From an uncultured Lachnospiraceae bacterium (lineage in GTDB: Bacteria > Bacillota > Clostridia > Lachnospirales > Lachnospiraceae), in contig CAJTMC010000032.1 of the NCBI GenBank assembly GCA_910577115.1, positions 1 through 43,646 of the forward strand: DNA of 43,646 nucleotides, written 5' to 3'. Made by a program: the position numbers and the translations under genes. Shown here piece by piece: positions 7,946 through 16,015 of this stretch (position 1 is its first letter; each line of letters opens with the position of its first letter). A model generated the notes under the pieces. The model saw only the letters and a program-made list of their open reading frames with translations, searched no databases and was not told where the DNA came from.

Positions 7946-9754
7946 ATGAAGGGTGGAAGTGTGAAGCGCTCATTGGTTCTGATGTCGCTGATTCTTGTTC
8001 TGATATCGGTTATCGTGGTAGGTGGCGTTGCGATATTGGGAATCGAGTCCATGTCAAAAATGGCAAACAGCGATTACGAGAATGCAAAAATCGAGGGATA
8101 TGATGGTGAGATCACATCACAGGTTCAGGCAGTACTCAGCATCTTACAGAGTGAATATGAAAAGGCTCAGGCAGGTGAAGTGTCAGAAGATGAAGCAAAA
8201 CGCGAGGCATTGGAAATTGTGCGCGCTATGCGTTACGGTGATGACAGCAGCGGGTATTTTTGGATTGATGATACCGATTATATCCTTGTAATGCACCCTA
8301 TTTTACCGGAACAGGAGGGCAATAACAGATATACATTGGAAGACCCGAACGGCACGATGATTATACAAAGTATTTATTCCGTATGTACAAGCCCTGAAAA
8401 AGGCGGTTTTAACGAATTTTACTTTACAAAATCGGACGGTGTGACAGTTGCGCCGAAGCGTGCGTATTCGGCAATGTTTGAACCTTGGAACTGGATGATT
8501 TCTACCGGAAACTATATTGACGAAATGGAAGCCGATATGGCAAATATAAAAACAGCTATAAAGAAAACGGAAATCCGGTTGGAAGTTGCAATGGTTGTTT
8601 CGGGAATTGTTATCGCAATTGCAGCAGTGTTGGCGGCGTTTGCATATGGAAATGTAATTTGTGCGCCGCTTGTAAAAATCCAGCAGCTTGCCGACCGTAT
8701 GGCGGTAGGTGATTTGTCGGCGAATATAGAAGTACATAGCGGCAACGAGTATGGAAGAACGGGAAAGGCGCTCAATGATGCACAGACACAAATGGTAGGC
8801 CTGATTGCAAATATTAAAAACACTTCGACCGATTTGGAAAATGCCGTAACAGATTTTTCAGACAATTTCTCAAGAATGGACGAGTCGATTCGAAATGTTT
8901 CCATTGCCATTAATGAAATTGCAGAAAATATTAATACGCAGGCAGAATCAACGGCAACAGCATCTGACAATGTGGAGCATATGGCAGAAGGAATTGCAGA
9001 GACGGCGCGTGAAATTGCGGCGTTGGAGGAAAATTCCGAAATTATGGCAGATCGTTCCACAAAGTCTATGGATTCCTTTAAACAGTTAATTGATATCAAT
9101 GAAAAGACAAAAGTGGATATTGATTCCATGTATGCACAGACCGAGAGCAATAATGAAGCCGTAAACAGAATTCGCGAGGCGGCAGGCTTAATCGGAGATA
9201 TTGCAGAACAGACAAATCTTTTATCCTTAAATGCATCTATTGAAGCTGCGCGGGCAGGCGAAGCAGGAAAAGGGTTCTCCGTAGTCGCAGAGGAAATCGG
9301 AAAGCTTGCACAACAGTCAGATGATACGGTTGGCCAGATTACGACAATTATTGAAGAGCTTACTGCCAACTCAGAGAATTCGATGCACATTATGAAAGAG
9401 ATGAGCGAGGCGTCTGATGTGCAGGTAGGCGTGATTCAGCAGACGCAGAATATGTTTATGGAGCTTAAAAATGCTTCTGATGCATGTACCTCTTCTATCA
9501 GGGCAATCAATGAGAAGATGGACGGTCTGAATGCACAAAGAGAATCCATTACCAGTACGATTGTTACATTGAATAATATTGCGACAGACAATGCGTCTTC
9601 GACACAGGAGACATCGGCAATGGCTTCCGAGCTTGGAAGCGCTGTCAGCCAGTCGTCACAGCTTGTGCAGTCGTTGGCAGACGATGTAAATGTACTGACC
9701 GAGAATTTAAGCATCTTTAAACTCAGGGCAGGAGAAGCAAACGGAAAGGAATAA
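7946..9754 (+). CDS. Membrane methyl-accepting chemotaxis protein with single Cache (sCache_2) sensor
   Basis: The product is 602 residues from the ATG at 7946, which follows GCAGGAGG. An in-frame ATG at 7922 lacks a ribosome binding site. Order: short basic N-terminus, TM1 (about 8-30), an extracytoplasmic sCache_2 domain (about 40-195) with the typical R.MRYGDDSSGYFWIDD core and WNWMISTGNYID end, TM2 (about 210-235), HAMP, then the methylation and signalling coiled coils. The signalling tip contains EQTNLLSLNASIEAARAGEA and GFSVVAEEIGKLAQQS. The receptor should span the membrane and control CheA kinase. sCache_2 domains often bind short organic acids, but no ligand can be read here. It is intact, unlike the receptor at 969. 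A second, soluble receptor gene follows 64 bases on. Confidence 0.95.
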   Translation: MKGGSVKRSLVLMSLILVLISVIVVGGVAILGIESMSKMANSDYENAKIEGYDGEITSQVQAVLSILQSEYEKAQAGEVSEDEAKREALEIVRAMRYGDDSSGYFWIDDTDYILVMHPILPEQEGNNRYTLEDPNGTMIIQSIYSVCTSPEKGGFNEFYFTKSDGVTVAPKRAYSAMFEPWNWMISTGNYIDEMEADMANIKTAIKKTEIRLEVAMVVSGIVIAIAAVLAAFAYGNVICAPLVKIQQLADRMAVGDLSANIEVHSGNEYGRTGKALNDAQTQMVGLIANIKNTSTDLENAVTDFSDNFSRMDESIRNVSIAINEIAENINTQAESTATASDNVEHMAEGIAETAREIAALEENSEIMADRSTKSMDSFKQLIDINEKTKVDIDSMYAQTESNNEAVNRIREAAGLIGDIAEQTNLLSLNASIEAARAGEAGKGFSVVAEEIGKLAQQSDDTVGQITTIIEELTANSENSMHIMKEMSEASDVQVGVIQQTQNMFMELKNASDACTSSIRAINEKMDGLNAQRESITSTIVTLNNIATDNASSTQETSAMASELGSAVSQSSQLVQSLADDVNVLTENLSIFKLRAGEANGKE

Positions 9755-9818
9755 AAGCCGGCAGATTGTTAATTTTATAACGGATATATTATTTTAAAGA
9801 AGGGTAGGGGTAGACGAA

Positions 9819-10592
9819 ATGAAAATTCAAGATTTCTGTGACATGCGTAAATTTGAGGAGATTATGGCGAACTGGGCAAAAAGTACAGGTCTTGCGACAG
9901 TTGCCGTAGGCGATGACGGCAAGTACATAAGCGAATGCTATAATTTTACGGACTTTTGTATCAAGTATACAAGAGGCAGTGCAGAGGGCTGCAGGAGATG
10001 TGAAAAAAATGACAGGGAAGGAAAAGGCGTTTACAACTGTCATGCAGGGCTGGTAGATTTTGGCATTCCGATTACGCTGGACGACGGAACGGTTCTTGGA
10101 AGTGTCATTGGCGGACAAGTATTACCCGCAAACCCTGACGAAGACAGATTTCGGGCAACGGCAAGAGAGCTTGGGATAGATGAAGAGAAGTATATTGAGG
10201 CATTGGGAAAGGTTTCTGTAAAAACAAGAAGTGAGATAGAGGCGTCTGCAAATCTTTTGGGTGACGTTATCAATATGTTTGTGCGCGCAAGCTATTCTGC
10301 CTACAAAAACCAAAATATTGTAGGCAATTTGAAGGACGGTATCCAAAAGGCGGCAGACCAGGTAATGATTGCCAATGAAAGCAGAAAACAGATTGAAGCG
10401 TTCAGCAGCAGACAAAAGATTCTTGCACTGAATGCGAGCATTGAGGCAGCAAGAGCGGGTGAGAGCGGAAAAGGCTTTGCGGTTGTGGCAACGGAAGTAA
10501 AGAAGCTTGCCGAGGGCATGGCAGAAACGAGCACAACAATCAAGAATGCGCTTGACGCTGTTACAGAGACGATTATGGGATTAAATAAGTAA
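9819..10592 (+). CDS. Small soluble PocR-domain protein with minimal MCP signalling tip
   Basis: The product is 257 residues with no signal peptide or membrane segment. Residues 1 to about 165 resemble the PocR sensory domain: an early LATVAVGDDGKYIS strand pair, a cysteine-rich part (EGCRRCEKNDREGKG then YNCHAGL), and DFGIPITLDDGTVLGSVIGG. The last 80 residues carry a reduced receptor signalling tip (ILALNASIEAARAGESGKGF, ATEVKKLAEGMAE) with very short flanking helices, so there is almost no room for methylation helices. Expected role: a cytoplasmic sensor feeding into the CheA/CheW array, sensing an intracellular metabolite or redox state through PocR. It sits directly behind a membrane receptor gene with a good ribosome binding site, so co-expression is likely. 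Confidence 0.88.
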   Translation: MKIQDFCDMRKFEEIMANWAKSTGLATVAVGDDGKYISECYNFTDFCIKYTRGSAEGCRRCEKNDREGKGVYNCHAGLVDFGIPITLDDGTVLGSVIGGQVLPANPDEDRFRATARELGIDEEKYIEALGKVSVKTRSEIEASANLLGDVINMFVRASYSAYKNQNIVGNLKDGIQKAADQVMIANESRKQIEAFSSRQKILALNASIEAARAGESGKGFAVVATEVKKLAEGMAETSTTIKNALDAVTETIMGLNK

Positions 10593-10618
10593 GGTAACCG
10601 ACCAATCTAAGCGATAGA

Positions 10619-10667
10619 AAACACTATGTAATACAGATGATAGACTGCATTACATAGTGTTTTTTTC
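10619..10667 (+). terminator. Intrinsic terminator after the chemoreceptor pair
   Basis: AAACACTATGTAAT (10619-10632) pairs perfectly with ATTACATAGTGTTT (10649-10662), followed by a T run to 10666. It closes the 7946-10592 unit. Confidence 0.9.
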
Positions 10668-10695
10668 AACGCAAACTCAACCATGCGTTGAGTTT
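10667..10695. promoter_or_regulatory. Palindromic candidate operator for the HTH-PurM regulator
   Basis: AAACTCAAC (10673-10681) and GTTGAGTTT (10687-10695) are a perfect 9-bp inverted repeat with a 5-base centre. The arms extend to 12 bp if a G-T pair is allowed. An overlapping alternative pairing, CAACGCA (10667-10673) with TGCGTTG (10684-10690), excludes the first. The right arm covers the -35 hexamer at 10688, the expected place for an autoregulatory operator. Confidence 0.5.
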
Positions 10696-10716
10696 GTGCT
10701 GTTTTATTCGTATAGG
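10688..10716 (+). promoter_or_regulatory. Promoter of the regulator-ABC exporter operon
   Basis: TTGAGT (10688-10693), a 17-base spacer and TATAGG (10711-10716). A second possibility further down is TTGCAG (10723-10728) with TATACT 18 bases on. The gene start at 10772 has its own AGAGGTGA ribosome binding site. Confidence 0.45.
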
Positions 10717-10771
10717 AGGTTATTGCAGAAGAACGGTGAAATTGTATATACTAATTACAGAGGTGAGGGAG

Positions 10772-12034
10772 ATGCTGGATAAAGAAAGAGTGGGAAAAAC
10801 AATTGCATTTTATCGGAAAGAACATGGAATGACACAAAAGGAACTTGCAGACCGCCTGCATATATCCTACCAGGCAGTATCGAAGTGGGAAGTAGGCGCA
10901 GGGATACCGACTGTAGAAATGCTATATGAGCTCTCTGCAATTTTTCATGTATCTATGGATGCACTCTTAAATGATGAACAGCGGGATAACAGGACAATTT
11001 CATATCGTGATGTTGGATTGGATTCCCGAAAGCTTTATAACTTAAAAGAGGAATTGCTCAAATTAAATTCAACGGATGAACATCTGATTTTTGCAAATTA
11101 TGCAGATGCAACACTGTTTCAGATTGATATGTCTGCATATAAGGATCCTGTCTTTTCCGTGATTACATGCGTTCCCGGCTCGAAGGAGCAGCTTGCAATT
11201 ATGCATGGATATGATAGGGAAATCTGCATGGATACCGCAGCCGGTGGAATTAATTTTTTGCTGCAGCATGGCACAAAGCCTGTGATTTTAGTCGCAAGAG
11301 TTTTGTGCACCGGAGAACGTCATGACCGCCTTCGTCAAATGGCGCATGCATTTCGGGATATCTGTGAAGAGAATGATATTTTGTTTGCCGGAATGGAAAT
11401 TGCGGCGCAGCCGTTAAATTATAGTCAGGAGGAGTTCCATATCAATGCCAGTCTGGTTGGTGTGGCAGAAAAAGAGGATATCCTTTCTTTGGAGCATGTA
11501 AAAAACGGTGATATTGTGATTGGCATTCAAACCACAGGAATTGACGGAACAAATTATCCTTTTATTAAGGTCATGGCAGACCGGAATAAAAACCTTTTCC
11601 ATGAACGTTTGGAAAACGAAAAAGCGTTTCTTGATGAAATTTTAAAGGCAAATACGGCATATACCCATGAGATTTTACACTTGCAGAAGGAAAAACGGAT
11701 ACATGGCATTTATCGTGTCTGCAATTGTATTGTCAACCAAAAGATAGGCAAATTTCTGCCCCAGGGACTTGGCATGTGTATTGATTTGTCTGCAATTCCG
11801 GTAACGGACTTATACCGCTTCCTGTACCGGCAGGATATGATTGGAAGGAATGTGTTCCACTATCATTTTCATTTTGGTATTGGAATGCTGGTGATTGTTT
11901 CCAAAGAAGACAAGGAGCGTGCAATGGACATTATTTCACGGTATCATTCATGCTATTGTATTGGACGCATTGAAAAATGCCGCAATAAAGACAGCTATGA
12001 GAAAGTTTGGACAAAGGGGGAAATACAATGGTAA
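10772..12034 (+). CDS. XRE-type HTH regulator fused to a degenerate PurM (AIR synthase)-like domain
   Basis: The product is 420 residues from the ATG at 10772 (AGAGGTGA upstream). Longer in-frame starts have no support. Residues about 7-62 are a Cro/CI-type HTH (GMTQKELADRLHISYQAVSK), followed by a linker. From about residue 75 the order of motifs follows PurM: ISYRDVGLDSRKL (E. coli PurM has LSYKDAGVD), SVITCVPGSKEQLA at the TDGVGTKL loop, YDREICMDTAAGGINFLLQ, SLVGVAEKEDIL, NGDIVIGIQTTGIDG, IHGIYRV, and FHFGIGMLVIV (PurM FNCGVGMIIAL). Catalytic and ATP-loop residues such as the GGGxxxN segment are lost, so a ligand-sensing rather than catalytic role is inferred, perhaps for ATP or a purine intermediate. 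The stop overlaps the next ABC gene by 7 bases, so it probably controls that exporter. Confidence 0.85.
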   Translation: MLDKERVGKTIAFYRKEHGMTQKELADRLHISYQAVSKWEVGAGIPTVEMLYELSAIFHVSMDALLNDEQRDNRTISYRDVGLDSRKLYNLKEELLKLNSTDEHLIFANYADATLFQIDMSAYKDPVFSVITCVPGSKEQLAIMHGYDREICMDTAAGGINFLLQHGTKPVILVARVLCTGERHDRLRQMAHAFRDICEENDILFAGMEIAAQPLNYSQEEFHINASLVGVAEKEDILSLEHVKNGDIVIGIQTTGIDGTNYPFIKVMADRNKNLFHERLENEKAFLDEILKANTAYTHEILHLQKEKRIHGIYRVCNCIVNQKIGKFLPQGLGMCIDLSAIPVTDLYRFLYRQDMIGRNVFHYHFHFGIGMLVIVSKEDKERAMDIISRYHSCYCIGRIEKCRNKDSYEKVWTKGEIQW

Positions 12035-13803
12035 CGGGAAAAAAACAAAAATTCTGGTGGCAGGCAGCGTGGAAGCACTCGTGGCTTCTGCTTAGTTATA
12101 TGGCGCTCGCATTCCTTTTGAACCAAATTATCATATACGGAAATGACACGATTGCAAAAGCCGCCGATCAGGTGTTGGGTGGTCATCAGATTGCGCTGGC
12201 TGGGTTGTTAAAAGCGCTGGCTGTGCTGGCGTTTGCGGGCGCTGCGGCTGCATTCGGAAAAAGCTTTTGTTCCGGCGTGTACAATGCGGTCATACAAAGA
12301 GATATTAAAAACCGCTTATGTCAACATATTTTAGGGCTTCGGATGGGATATTTCGAAAAAAACGGATCTGGTGGTTTGATGACAAGGCTTTCATCGGACA
12401 TGAATGAAATCGGACGGTTTTTTACAGAAATTATGCCGACCTTGCTGGTTGATTTGATTACAGTGCTTACCATAACCTTTTATTTCGTGAAAATGGACGT
12501 GATGCTGATTGTAATTTTATTTGCAAGCTATCCGCTGATGCTGATTGTGGCAGACCGCCTTTCAAAGCGTTTGGCAACCATTGCAAGGGGATTTCGCAGC
12601 CGCATGGACGACCGCACACAGGCGGCTTATGATGCAATTCAGGGCATAACCGTAGGAAGAAGCTATAACTTGTATCCTGTTATGAAGAAGCGTCTTGATA
12701 CGATTATTGATGATATTGCGATGCATGGCTGGAAAAGTACAAGAATTTCGTCACTTGGGTGGTTGTTAAAGGGCACAATTACAAACATACCAGTGATAGG
12801 GTGTTATTTTTTTGCCCTGAATGAGACCTTAAATGGTCGTATTACAACAGGTGAAATGCTCGCATTTACCGTATTGCTTGGAAGGATTCTCACCCCAATC
12901 GGAGATATTGTTTTTTGCTTAAACGATGTCAGGGAAGCAGGAGTTGCTTTTGAACGGGTTCAGAAGATTTTTGAAGAACCGGCAGAAGCTTGTGAGGCGG
13001 CTGGTGTGCTAGGAAACAATGCGTTAGAGGACGGGCTTGTTAGGAACGATTTGGCAATCTGCTGGAAGGATGTAACATTTTCTTATCAGCCGGAGCACCC
13101 TGTTCTTCGCGGCGTGTCTTTTGCCGCAAAGAAAGGGGAAACCATCGCTTTTGTTGGAGGTTCGGGAGAAGGAAAAAGTACGGTTATGAAACTATTGTGT
13201 GGGTTTTATCAAAAAGATGGCGGCAGCTTTTTGCTTTATGGTAAGGCATATGAGGAATGGGATATTCAGGCTGCAAGGGCTTGTTTTTCGCTGGTATCCC
13301 AGGATGTGTTTCTGTTTCCGGTCAGCGTTTGGGAAAATGTTGCATACGGAAAGGAAGGCGCGACAAAAGAGGAGGTTGTCGCAGCTTGTAAAAACGCAAA
13401 TATCCATGCGTTTATTGTATAGCTTCCACAGGGATACGACAGCCTTGTGGGGGAACGCGGTGTACGGCTATCCGGCGGGGAACGTCAGCGTATATCCATT
13501 GCGCGTGCATTTTTAAAGGATGCGCCGATTTTGCTTTTGGATGAGCCGACGGCTGCTGTGGATGAGGAAACGGAAGGAATGCTGCAGGAAGCGCTTGCGC
13601 GCATTTCAAAGGGACGTACCGTTCTGATTGTCGCACACAGGCTTTCCACAATTGTCAATGCAGATTGTATTTATGTGATTGAGCAGGGGCGTGTCGCAGA
13701 GTCCGGCAGACATGAAGCGCTTTTGGCACGTCATGGGGCGTATGAAAGACTGATGCAGTGTGGTGCACACGACTTGGTACATAATGAGGGGGAAAGCAAA
13801 TGA
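12028..13803 (+). pseudogene. ABC exporter half-transporter (permease-ATPase) interrupted by an in-frame amber stop
   Basis: The ATG at 12028 follows AAGGGGG and overlaps the regulator's end. Without the stop the product would be 591 residues: a six-helix exporter membrane domain (about 20-320), then an ATPase domain with Walker A GGSGEGKST and Q-loop SLVSQDVFLF. TAG at 13420-13422 cuts it before the signature LSGGERQR, Walker B ILLLDEPT and H-loop AHRLST, which continue in the same frame to 13803. The neighbouring half-transporter has Glu at the matching position (FIMELPQGY against FIV-stop-LPQGY), so one GAG to TAG change explains it. The truncated product could not hydrolyse ATP. Amber readthrough or a sequencing error are alternatives. 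Confidence 0.88.
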
Positions 13804-15464
13804 GAAAACAGTGGAAAATATTTACTTGGTTCATGGGACTTATGGGAAAACGACTTCCTCTGTATCTGGCTGCAATCCTGATTTCGACAATTGGTTCCGC
13901 GTTTGCCAAAGTGACAAACGCATGGATTGTGGAGGATATCGTTGCTGCGGCGCAGACAAGGGAAATACAAGGCCTTTTATGGTCGGTTGCGGTTTCTTTC
14001 GGGCTTTTTGTACTTGGCTGGGTTACATGGCGTTTTGGGATTATCCGTTATAATATTGAGGGACGCAGGGGTGTGGCAACATTGGAAAAAATGGTGTTTT
14101 CTAAGGCAATGCGGCTGCCGTACGCCTATTATGAGGAGCACCACAGTGCAGATTTTATGTCAAAACTGACATTCGATACAGAACGGGCAGGGGATATTTA
14201 CAGTTCAAGGCTGCGCAGGCTGCTATCGGCAATCATTTCTTCTATAGTATTTCTTGTTCCGATGTTTTATGACAGTTGGCAGCTTACCTTGTGCCTTTTG
14301 GGGGTGAGTATTTTGTCCTTTGCAGTCAATACATTGTTTTTGCAACCGATGAAAAAAAATGGGTCACAGCTCTCAAAGGAGCATAGTATTATGCTGGAAA
14401 AGTTGACAAACATTCTTGCAGGAATGGAATTGCTTAAGATTTTTCCGATGCGCCGAACGATGTGGGAGAATTATCATGAGGCAAATGATGCATATTATGA
14501 CACACAGGTAAAGGGAGCAAAGCTTTCGGCGGCATTAGAAAGTCTGAATTGTCTGTTTGATTTGACGGGAGCGCTTGCTTTTCTTGGGTTGGGGATCTAT
14601 TTTGTTTCCAAAGACATGGTAGCGCTTGGACAGCTCACTGCGATTTATACCTTGTACGGAAGCTTCCGCTATGTATTTCTTGATATTGGGACGTATCTGC
14701 CGCAAATGATGAACTGTCTTGCCAATACAGAGCGGTTATATTACTTTTTGCAGCTTGAGGAGGAGGAGGAGGAGACGGATACGGCGGCACAGACTCCTGA
14801 GCAGTCAGAGCAGGGATATGCCGTTACAGTAGACAATCTTTCTTTTTCCTATGAAGAAGCGACTCTTTTGGAGCATTTATCCTTGAAGATAAAGGAAAAT
14901 AGTTTTGTTGCGCTGACGGGAGAATCGGGCTGTGGTAAGAGTACGCTTGCCAAGCTGCTTTTAGGCTTCTATGCGCCAAAGGAAGGACAGATTTGTATTT
15001 GCGGTAAAAGCTATCAAAATCACAGCAAAAAGGAAATTCGTGACCTGATTGCCTATGTGCCGCAGGAGCCGTATCTGTATGGGGTTAGCATTGCGGAAAA
15101 TATCGCTTATGGCAGGAGCAGTGTTTCTTTGGAAGATGTGCCGATGGAGGATATTGTTGCGGCGGCAAAGGCGGCAAACGCGCATAATTTTATTATGGAG
15201 CTTCCACAGGGATATCAGACAATTGTGGGTGAGCGCGGCAATACCCTTTCCGGAGGCGAAAAACAGCGTATTGCGCTTGCGAGAGCGGTACTGAAAAATG
15301 CGCCTGTTCTGCTGTTGGACGAAGCAACATCCGCGCTTGACAGCAAGTCGGAGAAGCTGGTCAATGAGGCGATCAAAAAAGTCTGCCAAAACCATACGAC
15401 GATTATGATTGCACACAGGAGTTCAACGATTGCAATGGCGGATGAAGTCATTGCTATTGGTTAG
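13800..15464 (+). CDS. ABC exporter half-transporter (permease-ATPase), C-terminus missing
   Basis: The product is 554 residues. ATGA overlap with the previous stop indicates coupling, so the two proteins should form a heterodimeric exporter in the membrane. The N-terminal half has the six-helix exporter fold. The linker near residues 319-325 has six consecutive glutamates. The ATPase domain has Walker A GESGCGKST, Q-loop AYVPQEPYLYG, signature NTLSGGEKQR, Walker B VLLLDEATSALD and the H-loop IAHRSSTIAMADEV. The frame stops at AIG, where homologues (and the partner gene) continue for 30 to 40 more residues (GRVAESGRHEAL-like). None of the three frames resumes that tail, so the end looks replaced by other DNA rather than frameshifted. 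The substrate is unknown. Confidence 0.9.
   Translation: MRKQWKIFTWFMGLMGKRLPLYLAAILISTIGSAFAKVTNAWIVEDIVAAAQTREIQGLLWSVAVSFGLFVLGWVTWRFGIIRYNIEGRRGVATLEKMVFSKAMRLPYAYYEEHHSADFMSKLTFDTERAGDIYSSRLRRLLSAIISSIVFLVPMFYDSWQLTLCLLGVSILSFAVNTLFLQPMKKNGSQLSKEHSIMLEKLTNILAGMELLKIFPMRRTMWENYHEANDAYYDTQVKGAKLSAALESLNCLFDLTGALAFLGLGIYFVSKDMVALGQLTAIYTLYGSFRYVFLDIGTYLPQMMNCLANTERLYYFLQLEEEEEETDTAAQTPEQSEQGYAVTVDNLSFSYEEATLLEHLSLKIKENSFVALTGESGCGKSTLAKLLLGFYAPKEGQICICGKSYQNHSKKEIRDLIAYVPQEPYLYGVSIAENIAYGRSSVSLEDVPMEDIVAAAKAANAHNFIMELPQGYQTIVGERGNTLSGGEKQRIALARAVLKNAPVLLLDEATSALDSKSEKLVNEAIKKVCQNHTTIMIAHRSSTIAMADEVIAIG
14757..14774 (+). repeat. GAG trinucleotide repeat (six units) in the ABC linker
   Basis: Six consecutive GAG codons encode Glu6 between the membrane and ATPase domains. 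Changes by whole units would keep the frame, so this is unlikely to be a phase switch. Confidence 0.9.
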
Positions 15465-15472
15465 AAAACTGA

Positions 15473-15501
15473 TAGACTTTGCTACTTAATTATGTTATAC
15501 T
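15473..15501 (+). promoter_or_regulatory. Possible promoter for the 64-residue ORF
   Basis: TAGACT (15473-15478), a 17-base spacer and TATACT (15496-15501), with TG at 15493-15494 making an extended -10. It begins 9 bases after the truncated ABC gene's stop. Confidence 0.4.
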
Positions 15502-15554
15502 AATAATAGCTTAGGAGTAGTCGCATCGGTTTAATGATTATGAGGTGGTGCAAA

Positions 15555-15749
15555 ATGCCTAATAGAAATTTAGAGATAACGCAAAAAGCGATGGAAGACT
15601 TTATAAAAATTCAAAGGCATATGTTCATTGCACGTAAAGAAAATGCAACAGAAACATATAGCAGCTTAAAGAAAGAATACTTGTATTTGAAAAGTTTTTT
15701 GAATGTGGCGGGTGTAAATCTTACAGATATTGATGAAATAAAAGAGTAG
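15555..15749 (+). CDS. Small hypothetical protein, 64 residues
   Basis: The ATG at 15555 has GAGGTGG (15542-15548) 6 bases upstream. An in-frame ATG at 15534 has none. The product is charged and helical, with a regular MEDFIKIQRHM..ARKENATETY pattern and the end GVNLTDIDEIKE. No signal peptide or membrane segment is seen. I do not recognise the family. The tone of such proteins, small and charged, is common among accessory genes of Clostridia mobile elements. Beyond the stop, another frame (15737-15829) stays open for 30 codons with similar composition (RVERIEAVTNDEAVLKQIEI), so the gene may once have been about 90 residues, shortened by a frameshift near 15744. It lies where the ABC gene lost its end. 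Confidence 0.5.
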   Translation: MPNRNLEITQKAMEDFIKIQRHMFIARKENATETYSSLKKEYLYLKSFLNVAGVNLTDIDEIKE

Positions 15750-15865
15750 AACGGATTGAAGCTGTTACAAATGATGAAGCAGTATTGAAACAAATTGAAA
15801 TTGAAAGGCGGCAGATAAACCGAAAATGATATCAGCAACCGCCGATTCAAACGGAATAACCTTGA

Positions 15866-15890
15866 AGGGAGTGTCAAAATGGCACTCCTT
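15866..15890 (+). terminator. Intrinsic terminator after the small ORF
   Basis: GGGAGTGTC pairs with GGCACTCCT around an AAAAT loop, a stem of about 10 bp including two G-T pairs. It is followed only by TTATTACATT, so termination strength is uncertain. The rest of 15750-16015 holds the out-of-frame tail described for the small ORF and the promoter at 15942. Confidence 0.6.
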
Positions 15891-15941
15891 ATTACATTAG
15901 AACAGAAGCTTTGAAATTGTCCAATATCATATTACAAGGTC

Positions 15942-15970
15942 TTGCAAATTTTTCCAAATAGGTATATATT
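15942..15970 (+). promoter_or_regulatory. Promoter of the SulP transporter gene
   Basis: TTGCAA (15942-15947), a 17-base spacer and TATATT (15965-15970). The transcript would start near 15977, giving a leader of about 40 bases to the ATG at 16016. Confidence 0.55.
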
Positions 15971-16015
15971 ATGTATGTTTATAAAATTTTAATATTTACC
16001 CATGAGGAGATTGTT

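Noticed and set aside
8512..9390. Long open frames on the minus strand opposite the chemoreceptor genes
   Set aside because: They are antisense shadows of the coiled-coil codons, with no ribosome binding site and no protein-like pattern.
2545..10480. DNA similarity among three places (about 2545-2600, 9214-9275, 10420-10480)
   Set aside because: These are the conserved receptor signalling hairpins (NASIEAARAGE), a gene-family feature and not a mobile repeat.
10723..10782. Possible 19-codon leader peptide starting at TTG 10723 and overlapping the regulator's start
   Set aside because: The AGGAGGT before it is only 2-3 bases from the TTG, too close for efficient initiation, and nothing in the peptide suggests attenuation.
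13420..13422. Amber codon as a pyrrolysine or readthrough site
   Set aside because: The partner protein has Glu there and no recoding signal was recognised, so a nonsense mutation or error is simpler; kept only as an alternative.
14757..14774. GAG repeat as a phase-variation tract
   Set aside because: Units of three keep the reading frame, so slippage would only change the number of glutamates.
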